DNA of 64,000 bases from Micromonospora sp. WMMD961 (GCF_029626145.1 NZ_JARUBJ010000002.1:278501-342500); one strand, 5' to 3'. Positions 8,238 to 16,801 are shown, counted from the stretch's first letter. The notes: generated from the letters alone by a model not told the origin. A program made the numbers and translations.

Positions 8238-9551
8238 ATGACCGGCACGACACTCGACGACTACACCGACCGGTATGCCCGGCGGGTACGCGGGATGACC
8301 GCCTCCGAGATCCGAGCACTGTTCGCGGTCGCCAGTCGTCCGGAGGTCGTCTCGCTCGCCGGTGGTGCTCCGTACATCGCCGCCCTTCCGCTGGACGCGG
8401 TCGGTGAGATGCTCGGCCGGCTCGGCTCCGAGCACGGCGTCACCACCCTCCAGTACGGCATCGGTCAGGGCACCCTCGAGCTGCGCGAGCGGATCTGCGA
8501 GGTGATGTCGCTCTCCGGGATCGACGCCGCTTGCGGCGCCTCTCCGGAGGACGTCGTGGTCACCGTGGGCGGGCAGCAGGCCCTGGACCTGGTGGCCCGG
8601 CTCTTCCTCGACCCCGGTGACGTGGTGCTGGCCGAGGGCCCGACCTACGTCGGTGCGCTCGGGGTCTTCCAGGCCGCCCAGGCGCAGGTCGTGCACGTGC
8701 CGATGGATGCGGACGGACTCGTCCCGGAGGCGCTGGAGGCGGCCATCGCCGACCTTGCCCGCGCCGGCCGCCGGGTGAAGTTCCTCTACACGATCCCCAC
8801 CTACCAGAACCCGACCGGTGTGACGCTCAGCGAGGAACGCCGGGAACGGGTCCTCGACATCTGTGAGCGCGCCGGCCTGCTCGTCGTCGAGGACGACCCG
8901 TACGGCCAACTGGGTTTCGAGGGTGAGGCCCCCGCGCCCCTGCGGGCCCGCCGCCGGGACGGGGTCTTCTACCTCAGCACCTTTTCCAAGACCTTCGCGC
9001 CCGGGCTGCGGGTCGGTTGGATCCTGGCGCCGCACGCGGTCCGCGACAAGCTGGTCATCGCCAGCGAGGCCCAGATCCTCTGCCCCAGCGGTTACGCCCA
9101 GGCCGCCGTCTCCACCTACCTGGGCACGATGCCCTGGCGGCAGCAGCTCAAGGTCTATCGCGAGGTCTACCGGGAGCGCCGGGACGCCCTGCTCGACGCG
9201 ATGACCGACCTGATGCCCGAGGGCACCAGCTGGACCACGCCGGCCGGCGGTCTCTTCGTGTGGGCCACCCTGCCCGACGGGCTCGACTCCAAGGCCATGA
9301 TGCCGCGAGCGGTCGCCGCCCGGGTCGCCTACGTTCCCGGCACCGGTTTCTACGCCGACGGCACCGGCACCGGCGCGATGCGCCTCAACTTCAGCTTCCC
9401 GCCGCCGGAACGGATCCGCGAGGGTGTCCGCCGGCTGTCCGGCGTGATGGAGCAGGAGATCGCGATGCGACGGGTCTTCGGCCCCGTGGGTGGCGCCGCC
9501 GGCCGCCGCGGCCGGGCCGGCTCCGACGTGCCGGGTCCCGACTTGGCATGA
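8238..9551 (+). CDS. PLP-dependent class I/II aminotransferase
   Basis: A 437-residue fold-type I aminotransferase starting at ATG after GAGGTGAGGTC. Signatures are SLAGGAPY near the N-terminus, the IPTYQNPTGVTLS segment (Asn contacting PLP), VVEDDPYG, and the Schiff-base lysine in STFSKTFAPGLRVGW. This pattern is typical of the 2-aminoadipate / MocR-like aminotransferase group. The actual substrate cannot be read from sequence. There is no GntR DNA-binding domain, so it is an enzyme rather than a MocR regulator. It is divergent from the GNAT gene and followed within a few bases by the ligase gene, suggesting an operon. Confidence 0.88.
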   Translation: MTGTTLDDYTDRYARRVRGMTASEIRALFAVASRPEVVSLAGGAPYIAALPLDAVGEMLGRLGSEHGVTTLQYGIGQGTLELRERICEVMSLSGIDAACGASPEDVVVTVGGQQALDLVARLFLDPGDVVLAEGPTYVGALGVFQAAQAQVVHVPMDADGLVPEALEAAIADLARAGRRVKFLYTIPTYQNPTGVTLSEERRERVLDICERAGLLVVEDDPYGQLGFEGEAPAPLRARRRDGVFYLSTFSKTFAPGLRVGWILAPHAVRDKLVIASEAQILCPSGYAQAAVSTYLGTMPWRQQLKVYREVYRERRDALLDAMTDLMPEGTSWTTPAGGLFVWATLPDGLDSKAMMPRAVAARVAYVPGTGFYADGTGTGAMRLNFSFPPPERIREGVRRLSGVMEQEIAMRRVFGPVGGAAGRRGRAGSDVPGPDLA

Positions 9552-9558
9552 TGCCGGC

Positions 9559-10563
9559 ATGGGTACGACCGCCGCTGAGCGCTTTCTCGTGACCGATTCC
9601 GCAGCCTCGCCCGACCTGCGCGTCGTGGTGCTCGCGGGCGGGCTCTCCTACGAGCGCGACGTGTCACTGCGCTCCGGCCGCCGGGTTCTCGACGCGCTCC
9701 GGGCCGTCGGGGTGGAAGCCGAGATGCGGGACGCCGACGTGGCACTGCTGCCTGCGCTCGCCGCGGACCCGCCGGACGCCGTGGTGATCGCACTGCACGG
9801 TGCCACCGGCGAGGACGGCTCGCTGCGGGGAGTCCTGGACCTCTGCGACATCCCCTACGTCGGCTGCGACGCCAGAGCATCCCGAGTCGCCTGGGACAAG
9901 CCCTCGGCCAAGGCGGTGCTCCGCGAAGCCGGCATCCCCACCCCGGACTGGGTGGCACTCCCACACGATCGCTTCTCCGAGCTCGGGGCGGTCGCCGTAC
10001 TGGACCGGATCGTCGACCGGCTGGGCCTACCTCTCATGGTGAAGCCGGCACAGGGCGGGTCTGGGCTCGGTGGCGCGGTGGTCCGGGACGCCACGGCGCT
10101 GCCCGCCGCGATGGTCGGCTGCTTCGCGTACGACTCCACCGCCTTGGTGGAGCGGTACGTTCCCGGCATGGATGTCGCGGTCTCCGTCGTCGACCTCGGC
10201 GACGGCCCGCAGGCGCTGCCACCCGTGGAGATCGTGCCGCGCAACGGCGTGTACGACTATGCCGCCCGCTACACAGCAGGGCGGACCACCTGGCACGCCC
10301 CGGCCCGGCTGGACCCGGAGGTGGCCGCCACGGTCGCTGACGTGGCTCTCGCCGCACACACCGCACTCGGACTGCGGGATCTCTCCCGCGTCGACGTGAT
10401 CGTGGACGCTTCTGGCCAGCCACACGTGCTGGAGGTCAACGTCTCACCGGGCATGACCGAGACCTCACTGCTACCGCTCGCGGTGCAGGCGGCCGGGCTG
10501 GACTTCGGTCGCCTCCTCGGCACCCTGGTCAGGCGCGCAGCGGCTCGCCTCGCCACGTCCTGA
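9559..10563 (+). CDS. D-alanine--D-alanine ligase family protein (ATP-grasp)
   Basis: A 334-residue ATP-grasp ligase. Visible signatures are LAGGLSYERDVSLRSG at the N-terminus, ALHGATGEDGSLRGVLDLCDIPYVG, the ATP-binding segment VKPAQGGSGLG, and the C-terminal metal-binding EVNVSPGMTETSL. These match D-Ala-D-Ala ligases, which make the dipeptide of peptidoglycan stems. It is somewhat short, with an unusual placement near oriC, so a second canonical ddl may exist elsewhere and this one could ligate another amino-acid pair. It starts eight bases after the aminotransferase stop. Transcription meets the leftward HIT-like gene at a shared terminator. Confidence 0.88.
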   Translation: MGTTAAERFLVTDSAASPDLRVVVLAGGLSYERDVSLRSGRRVLDALRAVGVEAEMRDADVALLPALAADPPDAVVIALHGATGEDGSLRGVLDLCDIPYVGCDARASRVAWDKPSAKAVLREAGIPTPDWVALPHDRFSELGAVAVLDRIVDRLGLPLMVKPAQGGSGLGGAVVRDATALPAAMVGCFAYDSTALVERYVPGMDVAVSVVDLGDGPQALPPVEIVPRNGVYDYAARYTAGRTTWHAPARLDPEVAATVADVALAAHTALGLRDLSRVDVIVDASGQPHVLEVNVSPGMTETSLLPLAVQAAGLDFGRLLGTLVRRAAARLATS

Positions 10564-10686
10564 TCTGCTCGGCGGCGCTTTCCGCGCCGAGCGGCACGAC
10601 GCACGAGTCGGCCATGAGGCCGGCACGTGCGTCGCCTGCGGATGCGGTCGCCGTCCCATCGTCGGTCGGGCCCGTTTGGTCGAGTC

Positions 10687-10715
10687 GTCGAGGCGTCGGT
10701 GTTCGACGCCTCGAC
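10687..10715. terminator. Strong bidirectional terminator
   Basis: A perfect 12-bp stem, GTCGAGGCGTCG with CGACGCCTCGAC, and a 5-base loop. It serves the rightward ligase gene and the leftward HIT-like transcript. On the leftward side it begins only five bases after the TGA of the short tail frame (10721-10852). Confidence 0.85.
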
Positions 10716-10720
10716 TGCTG

Positions 10721-10915
10721 TCACCGTGAGCGCCGGCGCTTGGGTTGGTTGCTGTCCTGGGTGCCGACGTCCTGGGTCCTGCTGCCGCCCCGGTGCTGTT
10801 GTCCTTGATGTTGCTGGCCGCTGTCCTGGGCGTCGTTGTCTGGCGTAGCCATATGGGCGGCGGCGGTGTCGGGCGGGGCCGATCGGCGGCCTCGTTTCCT
10901 GTGTGCGGTGGCCTC
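10721..10915 (-). other. Same-frame open tail after the HIT-like stop codon (possible read-through extension or small ORF)
   Basis: Immediately after the TAG of the HIT-like gene (10916-10918) the same frame stays open for 64 codons and ends with TGA at 10721-10723, five bases before a strong terminator. An internal ATG at 10852 gives a 43-residue product rich in Gln, Asp and His that ends KRRRSR. No good ribosome-binding site precedes that ATG. It may be a small protein, a read-through extension, or a tail cut off by a recent nonsense change. The third codon position is GC-rich but not decisive. Confidence 0.3.
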
Positions 10916-12088
10916 CTATTGGCGGCCGTCGGTGGCGTCCTCGGTGGCACCGACATCCGAGGCGTCATCCCGGTCGTTGAGGACCGAGCGTGCGTTGACA
11001 GGCGCCGTCACCGCGCCGGCGACCCCAGGCGCTGGCGTGCCGTGTCCTGGCATGCCGGGCGCTGGGATGGCGGAGGCCGGCGTGCCGGGCGTGGGCGTGC
11101 CGGGCGTGGGCGTGCCGGGCGTTGGCGTGCCGGGCGTTGGCGTGCCGGGCGTTGGCGTGCCGGCGGGTGCACCCCCGGACGCGTTGTCGGCCGCTGCCGG
11201 GTCATCGGATCCGCGCGTCGCATCGCTGATGAGTGCGGCGGCGCCTACCTCGGTGTCTCCGCCGTGCGCGACCGCGTCGGCCGAGGACGCCGCATCACCC
11301 AGGGCGTTATCGACGTCGGCGGTGGGGTCCGGTGCTGGCTCGGGGATCTCCTCTGCCGCCTCGATGACCGAGGCTGCCGCTGCCGCCGCGGCAGCATCTG
11401 CGGCAGCGGCATCTGCGGCGGCCGACTGGGCAAGCAGGCTGGAAGGGGCCTGCCACTGGATGCGGGGCGGCTCGGCGAGCGGGCGGCCACCAAACTCGGC
11501 GAGCCAGGCGGCGACGAGCGCCAGATTTTCCCGCCACTGGGCTTCGGAGATCGGCGGCAGGATCGAGTCCCACAGGGACAGGAAGGTGCCCCGCAGCTGA
11601 AGGCGGCCATACGGTCGGGCGAGGAACCACATGTGCAGGTGGGCTGAGCCGTCGCCCCACCGGTTGACGTGCACTCGCGCCACCCCGTCAAGGGACCGGA
11701 TGGCTCGCTCCAGACGCACGGTCATCACGCCCAGCTCGGCAGCCAGCAGATTCGGCAGGTCACCGAGGTCGAGGTGAGTCCGCGATTCCAGGATGAGCAC
11801 CATGGGCAGCCCCGTTGGCCGGTCCATGGCGCGTACCCGCCACCGCTCTCCGACCCAGATGTAGGCGTCGTCGGGCGCGTTGCAGGCGGTGCATTCCCGG
11901 AGACCCTCGCCCTTCCGGGGCGGTTCGACCGGGACCGGATCATCGAGTTGCTTCACGTGGAGGTCGCCCTCGAAGGGAAACGACGGCCACTGGGTGAAGT
12001 CCGGCACTGAGGGAGGGGTGTCGTGCACGACGCTGACCCTAACCGAGTCTGGCACCGCTGTCCCTACCTGAATGATCGGTCCCGACAC
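10916..12088 (-). CDS. HIT-like protein with Cys-x-x-Cys motif and repetitive C-terminal tail
   Basis: A 390-residue protein. The N-terminal ~200 residues hold ECTACNAPDD (Cys-x-x-Cys, possibly zinc), an IWVGERWRVRAM segment, a LPMVLILESRTH segment and HLHMWFLARPYGR, which resembles the histidine-triad active site, although the third triad position is Trp rather than His. It is therefore probably a HIT-superfamily relative with altered or no hydrolase activity. The C-terminal half is Ala-rich and then carries PTPGT repeats encoded by a 15-base tandem repeat. It is transcribed away from parB. The function is not known; a nucleotide-binding role is inferred from the fold only. Confidence 0.75.
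   Translation of the reverse strand: MSGPIIQVGTAVPDSVRVSVVHDTPPSVPDFTQWPSFPFEGDLHVKQLDDPVPVEPPRKGEGLRECTACNAPDDAYIWVGERWRVRAMDRPTGLPMVLILESRTHLDLGDLPNLLAAELGVMTVRLERAIRSLDGVARVHVNRWGDGSAHLHMWFLARPYGRLQLRGTFLSLWDSILPPISEAQWRENLALVAAWLAEFGGRPLAEPPRIQWQAPSSLLAQSAAADAAAADAAAAAAAASVIEAAEEIPEPAPDPTADVDNALGDAASSADAVAHGGDTEVGAAALISDATRGSDDPAAADNASGGAPAGTPTPGTPTPGTPTPGTPTPGTPTPGTPASAIPAPGMPGHGTPAPGVAGAVTAPVNARSVLNDRDDASDVGATEDATDGRQ
11079..11153. repeat. 15-bp tandem repeat coding for the PTPGT tail
   Basis: Five units of GGCGTGCCGGGCGTK (K = G or T), plus a partial sixth copy, inside the HIT-like gene. They encode Thr-Pro-Gly pentapeptides on the minus strand. The near-identity of units suggests recent expansion and likely length variation between strains. 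Confidence 0.9.
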
Positions 12089-12147
12089 AGCGGATCAGCG
12101 CCTGTCGTCGACCCGGCACGCCGGGTCACCTACCCTCTGGTCGAGCG

Positions 12148-12272
12148 GTATCCACAGGCTGCCGAGATCCTGAACACAGGCCGTCATCCACAGGCTCACA
12201 CCCACTCCCACGCGCTGTTTCACGTGAAACAGGGGGTGCCTGTGGAAAACCGGTGTGGATAACTTTTCCACC
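12148..12272. promoter_or_regulatory. DnaA-box cluster flanking a parS site
   Basis: GTATCCACA (12148-12156), TCATCCACA (12184-12192), TTTTCCACA in reverse (12241-12249), a perfect reverse TTATCCACA (12254-12262) and TTTTCCACC (12264-12272) surround the parS at 12216-12231. Only one is a perfect match; the rest differ by one or two bases. Confidence 0.5.
12216..12231. other. parS site 1
   Basis: TGTTTCACGTGAAACA, a perfect 16-bp parS palindrome bound by ParB. It is intergenic, about 1.1 kb from the parB stop. Confidence 0.95.
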
Positions 12273-12948
12273 TGCCGATCGTTGTCCGCAGACCACCGCA
12301 ACGGACTGCGACGGCTCCTCGCCGGCAGCCCCCTGACAGGTGCTGTGCTGCGTGCTCCAGAGGTCGCCCGACGCTTGCGGCCACCCTCCAACGGTCACCG
12401 GCCGAACGGCCGACCCGGTATCTGGGGATCGTCCGGACACAGTCCTCGGCGCACGTTTTCCACAGGGCTGGGACACCTGCGGACGCGTCCGCCACGCTGA
12501 CGCTGGTCCACGCGACTCGTCCCGAGATGGCTCAGTGAGCCGCTGCGCCTCTCGCAAGTTGCTCGCTGTTGCATAGAAGTGTGGCGACACTTGCGCGGCT
12601 GGCGCGAGCGGTGGACAGCCACCGAGTCTGGGAGCGCAGCCCGGCAACCCGGAGTGGAAGACCAGCGGCCGTGGCCGCGCCCGGTCAGCCGTCCGCCGAC
12701 CGAGGCAGTCAAGGCCACCGCAAGGCATGCCGCGCCCACGCCCTCGATCAGTCACGTGTTCCAGGGGCGTCGAGCGCTACAGGCGTGCTGCCGACTCAGG
12801 GGCACTGAGAGGCTCACCGAGCAGTGGGGCCGACTCCAACTACCCCTGCCGACCTTCGAGACGGCAGCGGGCCACTCAGCGGCGCACAGGACGTGCCATG
12901 AACAACAGCCGGGATCCGCGCCGGCCTGGTAGCCCTGGGGACGGCCGA

Positions 12949-12964
12949 GGTTTCACGTGAAACA
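12949..12964. other. parS site 2
   Basis: The core GTTTCACGTGAAAC is perfect, flanked by G and A. Intergenic. Confidence 0.95.
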
Positions 12965-13123
12965 GCGCAGCAGGCGCTGCCGGCCATACCGGCAGAGTCC
13001 CACTCTGCACGATCGACCCTTCGGGTGAGCGGCCCAATGGGTCGGAGCAAGCACACGGGCTGGACTCCACCGAGCCACAGGCGAAACTCGGCGGTCCCCG
13101 CCGTGCCAGGGGAGCATGCTCGA

Positions 13124-13235
13124 CTCCCGCTCTCCTGCTCTCCTGCTCTCCCGCCAGCCCGCCAGCCCGCCAGCCCGCCAGCCCGCCAGCCCGCCAGCCC
13201 GCCAGCCCGCCAGCCCGCCAGCCCGCCAGCCCGCA
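13124..13235. repeat. 8-bp tandem repeats (CTCTCCTG, then CCGCCAGC)
   Basis: Two short units of CTCTCCTG near 13124-13150 lead into about ten near-perfect copies of CCGCCAGC (13151-13235), ending about 20 bases before parS site 3. The unit length is not a multiple of three and no gene spans it, so it is probably a slippage-prone, strain-variable tract. Confidence 0.9.
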
Positions 13236-13254
13236 GGAGCATAAGAACAGCGGC

Positions 13255-13270
13255 CGTTTCACGTGAAACA
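13255..13270. other. parS site 3
   Basis: CGTTTCACGTGAAACA with a perfect 14-bp core. It sits 63 bases past the parB stop codon. Confidence 0.95.
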
Positions 13271-13332
13271 ACAAGCGGATACAGAACGGCCGCGCACCCG
13301 ATGGGTAGCGCGGCCGTCGGCGAGAGGAGTGG

Positions 13333-14346
13333 TCAGCCCTCGCCCTCCTCCTGCTGCACTCCGATGATTCCGACGATCCGCTCCAGGTCGTCCACCGTCG
13401 CGAACTCGATCGTGATCTTGCCCTTGCTCCGACCGATGTCCACCTTCACCCGGGTGTCGAAGCGGTCCGAGAGCCGGTCGGCGAGATCGTTCAATGCCGG
13501 CGCGTGTGCCTTCGGTCGGCGCTTCGCGGCTTGGCTCTTTGCCGACCCGTCGTTGAGCGTCAGCGCCACGATCTCCTCGGTCGCCCGAACCGACAGGCCC
13601 TCGGCCACGATTCGCAACGCCAGCTGTTCCTGTGCCTCTGCCTCGTCCAGGCTCAGCAGTGCCCGGGCATGGCCGGCCGACAGAATCCCCGCCGCCACCC
13701 GACGCTGCACCTGAGCCGGCAGGTTCAACAGTCGGATCGTGTTGGAGATCTGCGGGCGACTCCGGCCGATCCGACGGGCCAGCTCCTCGTGGGTGGCGCC
13801 GAATTCCTCCAGCAGTTGCTGGTAGGCGGCGGCCTCTTCGAGAGGGTTCAGGTTGGCCCGGTGAATGTTCTCGAGCAGGGCGTCGCGGAGCATGGCGTCG
13901 TCCCGGGTGTCCCGGACGATCGCCGGTATGTTCTCCCGTCCGACCGCCTGGGCGGCACGCCAACGCCGCTCGCCCATGACGAGTTCGTACTTCTCGTCGT
14001 CGAGCTGACGGACGACGATGGGCTGGAGAAAGCCGACCTCCTGGATCGAGGTCTTGAGTTCCTCCAGTGCCTCCTCGTCGAAGACCTGACGGGGCTGCTT
14101 CGGGTTGGGCAGGATCGCGTCGACCGGGATCTCGGCGAAGCGTGCTCCGGGCACCGGGCTGAGAGTGGGCTCCGGTTGGTGGACCGGCACGCCGACGGCC
14201 GCCGCGGGGATGGCTGCGGCAGCAGCCTCCTCCTCGTGCTCGTTCTCCGGTTCAGCCGTCGCGGTGCCGGTGGCACCCGGCGCCGGCCCGGTCGGGATCA
14301 GCGCCCCGAGGCCCCTACCCAGACCGCCCCGAGGACGGTTCTTCAT
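13333..14346 (-). CDS. parB: Chromosome-partitioning protein ParB
   Basis: A 337-residue ParB/Spo0J. The N-terminus reads MKNRPRGGLGRGLGAL, typical of chromosomal ParB. The CTPase/arginine-patch motif is MGERRWRAAQA, preceded by LPNPKQPRQVFDEEALEEL. The helix-turn-helix region contains ELARRIGRSRPQISNTIRLL, and the C-terminal dimerisation domain ends the protein. ParB binds parS, spreads as a CTP-dependent clamp and organises origin segregation with ParA. It is the second gene of a parA-parB operon, 27 bases after parA. Five parS sites lie within 3.5 kb. Confidence 0.98.
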   Translation of the reverse strand: MKNRPRGGLGRGLGALIPTGPAPGATGTATAEPENEHEEEAAAAAIPAAAVGVPVHQPEPTLSPVPGARFAEIPVDAILPNPKQPRQVFDEEALEELKTSIQEVGFLQPIVVRQLDDEKYELVMGERRWRAAQAVGRENIPAIVRDTRDDAMLRDALLENIHRANLNPLEEAAAYQQLLEEFGATHEELARRIGRSRPQISNTIRLLNLPAQVQRRVAAGILSAGHARALLSLDEAEAQEQLALRIVAEGLSVRATEEIVALTLNDGSAKSQAAKRRPKAHAPALNDLADRLSDRFDTRVKVDIGRSKGKITIEFATVDDLERIVGIIGVQQEEGEG

Positions 14347-14373
14347 GCCACGCCTCCCAGCGACTCGTCCGCA

Positions 14374-15687
14374 CTACGCATTCCGGCCCACCGGCTCCTT
14401 GACGCCTCGCTCGGCGATCTCCTGGGCGGCCTCGAAGTAGCTCGTTGCTCCCCGCGAACCGGGATCGTAGGTCATGACCGACTGGCCGTAGCTCGGTGCC
14501 TCGGAGACCCGGACGTTACGGGGGATGACCGCCTGGAGGACCTTGTCACCAAAGTGGTTCCGGACGTCCTGCTCGACGGCGTCGGCCAACCGCGTACGGC
14601 GGTCGTACATGGTCAGCAGGATCGTGGAGACATCGAGCTTCGGGTTGAGGTGCTGGCGTACCAGGTTGATGTTGTTGATCAGCTGGTTGAGCCCTTCCAG
14701 GGCGTAGTACTCGCACTGGATCGGAATCAGCACCTCCTGCGCGGCCACCAGGGCGTTGACCGTGAGCAGGCCGAGCGAGGGTGGGCAGTCGATGAAGACG
14801 TAGTCGAACTCACCGGGGTAGGCAGCGATTGCCCGGTCCAGGCGCGACTCGCGCGCCACCACCGAGACCAACTCGATTTCCGCGCCGGCCAGGTCGATGG
14901 TCGCGGGTACGCACCAGAGGTTGGGGATGCCCTCCACCGCCTGCGCCACCTCCGCCAGAGGCACACTGTTGATCAGGCAGTCGTAGACGTCTGGGATGCC
15001 GGTGTGGTGCGGGACGTTGAGCCCGGTCGAGGCGTTGCCCTGCGGGTCGAGGTCCACCACGAGAACTCGGTTGCCATGCAGGGCGAGCGCCACCGCAAGG
15101 TTGACGGTGGTCGTGGTCTTACCCACGCCGCCCTTCTGGTTGGCGACGCACATGACCCGGGTCCGGTCCGGTCGAGGCATGGTCACCTCGCCACTGGGAT
15201 TCAGGATCTGCACGGCGCGCATCGCCTCCATAGCCAACGGTGGGTCATCCTCTTCGCGCGTCGGGGTTTCACGTGAAACGTACGTGGGGTCAGCGGCCAC
15301 GGCGGCCAACGACTCGGTCGAAGCGACAGGCGCTTCGGCGAGCACGGGTGCGGCATCCCGAACAACCGCCGCGGTGGGTTGGTGTGGGACCGCCGGTTCG
15401 AAGCGAACCGCCGCCGCCGTGTTGCGGCGTCCCGAGCTCGACCGAACCTCGGCGGCGTTGACCGGTCGACTCAGGCCCTCCGGCGTCCGACGAGCACTCG
15501 CGGGCTCCGAGGCGGTCGAGCTCTCCGGCGGCTCGGACCCCGAACGGTCGTCACGTGCGGCCGGCGGACTGCCCTCTGCTGACCCGGTCATGCCGGGCGA
15601 CCAGCTCGGGTAGTCGGTTTCACGTGAAACGGGATCGTTGCCTGCCCCGGTCACGCGTGGATCGTCGTACCTGCCGTCGTCATGCAC
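14374..15687 (-). CDS. parA: Chromosome-partitioning ATPase ParA (with long N-terminal extension containing two parS sites)
   Basis: A 437-residue protein if started at GTG 15687. The Soj/ParA ATPase begins near the VMCVANQKGGVGKTTTTVNLA deviant Walker A; other signatures are VVDLDPQGNAS and FIDCPPSLGLLTVNAL. The ~160 residues before it are low-complexity, Pro/Ala/Ser-rich and probably disordered. Two parS palindromes (15266-15279, 15617-15630) fall within this extension and both read V-S-R-E-T in frame. Other in-frame starts are possible (for example at the MEAMRAVQI segment), so translation of the whole extension is not proven. ParA drives movement of ParB-parS complexes. Confidence 0.93.
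   Translation of the reverse strand: MHDDGRYDDPRVTGAGNDPVSRETDYPSWSPGMTGSAEGSPPAARDDRSGSEPPESSTASEPASARRTPEGLSRPVNAAEVRSSSGRRNTAAAVRFEPAVPHQPTAAVVRDAAPVLAEAPVASTESLAAVAADPTYVSRETPTREEDDPPLAMEAMRAVQILNPSGEVTMPRPDRTRVMCVANQKGGVGKTTTTVNLAVALALHGNRVLVVDLDPQGNASTGLNVPHHTGIPDVYDCLINSVPLAEVAQAVEGIPNLWCVPATIDLAGAEIELVSVVARESRLDRAIAAYPGEFDYVFIDCPPSLGLLTVNALVAAQEVLIPIQCEYYALEGLNQLINNINLVRQHLNPKLDVSTILLTMYDRRTRLADAVEQDVRNHFGDKVLQAVIPRNVRVSEAPSYGQSVMTYDPGSRGATSYFEAAQEIAERGVKEPVGRNA
15266..15279. other. parS site 4 (inside parA)
   Basis: A perfect GTTTCACGTGAAAC core, read as Val-Ser-Arg-Glu-Thr in the parA frame. Confidence 0.95.
15617..15630. other. parS site 5 (inside parA 5' end)
   Basis: A perfect GTTTCACGTGAAAC core, read as Val-Ser-Arg-Glu-Thr, about 20 codons after the GTG start of parA. 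Confidence 0.95.
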
Positions 15688-15942
15688 CTGTCATCCCTGC
15701 CCGCTTCGGATGGTCGGTCCGCGCCCCGGTCAACTTGGCCACACCACGCTCGCAACCCGGAGCGTACGGCCCTCGGGAGCGGTCGGAGATCCTCGACGTC
15801 CACCGCCCGCTCCACACTATCGACGCGCGGTCAGCCTACGGCGGACGGGCGCGGCCGGTCCACGTCGGGTTCTCATCTCCTCGTCCATCCGTACCGGTAC
15901 AACGAGGCAACCCACCGGCCGGAAGCCCGATGGCGCGACGTG

Positions 15943-16797
15943 TCAGCGTCGGCGGGAGCGACCGCCCCGGTTGCGCTTGCTCGCCGCCGGGCGAGGACCG
16001 ACGACCCGCTCGCGGACGATCTCCACCACGGTGGTGGGGGGATCGATCACGTCGACGCCGCACAGGTGCACGGTCGGCTCGCCACCACCCAGCCGAGTCA
16101 CGACCTCGGCGTGCTCCTCGATCTCCGCGGCGGCGGACGATCCCTTGAGGGCCAGCAGACGACCGCCTCGAACGGCCAGGGGGAGACTCCAGCCCGCCAG
16201 CCGATCCAGTGGGGCGACGGCGCGGGCGGTCACCACGTCTCCGCTGATCGGGTCCCGGCCGCTCGAACCGGTGGCCGCCTCGTCGGCCCTACCCCGGAAC
16301 ACCCGTACCGACTTCGCCAGGCCGAGTTGCTCGACGACCTCGATCAGGAACGAGGTACGTCGGGCGAGGGGCTCGATCAGCGTGACCGTGAGGTCGGGGC
16401 GGGCGATGGCCAGTACCAGACCCGGTAGACCGGCACCCGAGCCGACGTCGAGCACGGTCGCGCCGGACGGGATCCGCTCGGCGACCGCAGCGCAGTTGAG
16501 CAGGTGGCGATCCCAGATGCGGGGTGCCTCTCGGGGGCCGATCAGACCACGGACGACCCCGTCGGTGGCCAACAGCTCGGCGTACGCGGCGGCCAGGTCG
16601 AGACGGTCACCGAAGAGGGTCAGTGCGGCCGGCGCCAACTCGGGCGGCAGGGTCGCGTCGTCCGGCGAAGGGACCGTGTCGGAGTGGGCAGAGTTGGCGT
16701 CCGGCGCGTCCGGCGCGACCGGGCGGACAGCGGACGGCCCGGGCGGCGTACCGCCCGGGCCGGACACGGCGTCGGCCGTGCTGTCGTCGTGGGTCAC
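15943..16797 (-). CDS. rsmG: 16S rRNA (guanine-N7)-methyltransferase
   Basis: About 284 residues. The SAM-binding motif is ATVLDVGSGAGLPGLVLAIARPDL; nearby RsmG signatures are RIWDRHLLNCAAVAERI, TLIEPLARRTSFL and VVTARAVAPLDRLAGWSLPL. It methylates G527 of 16S rRNA (E. coli numbering). The N-terminal ~50 residues are an acidic/Pro-rich extension beyond the usual family length, and the C-terminus is basic (RNRGGRSRRR). The GTG start lies four bases after the jag stop, so the genes are probably one operon. No better start is visible close by. Confidence 0.93.
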   Translation of the reverse strand: MTHDDSTADAVSGPGGTPPGPSAVRPVAPDAPDANSAHSDTVPSPDDATLPPELAPAALTLFGDRLDLAAAYAELLATDGVVRGLIGPREAPRIWDRHLLNCAAVAERIPSGATVLDVGSGAGLPGLVLAIARPDLTVTLIEPLARRTSFLIEVVEQLGLAKSVRVFRGRADEAATGSSGRDPISGDVVTARAVAPLDRLAGWSLPLAVRGGRLLALKGSSAAAEIEEHAEVVTRLGGGEPTVHLCGVDVIDPPTTVVEIVRERVVGPRPAASKRNRGGRSRRR

Positions 16798-16801
16798 CCG
16801 G

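Larger units (their letters stand above)
12089..13332. other. 1.2 kb non-coding segment between the HIT-like gene and parB
   Basis: No convincing gene on either strand; frames that stay open have no plausible starts or recognisable protein features. It holds three parS sites, a cluster of DnaA-box-like 9-mers (12148-12272, with another at 12456-12464) and an 8-bp tandem repeat. It looks like a segregation/origin-proximal site rather than coding DNA. Confidence 0.65.

Noticed and set aside
12579..12932. Open frames in the HIT-parB gap
   Set aside because: No recognisable protein features, no good start, and the region is dominated by parS, DnaA boxes and repeats.
13124..13235. Possible CRISPR array
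   Set aside because: Units are 8 bp and contiguous with no spacers; it is a simple tandem repeat.
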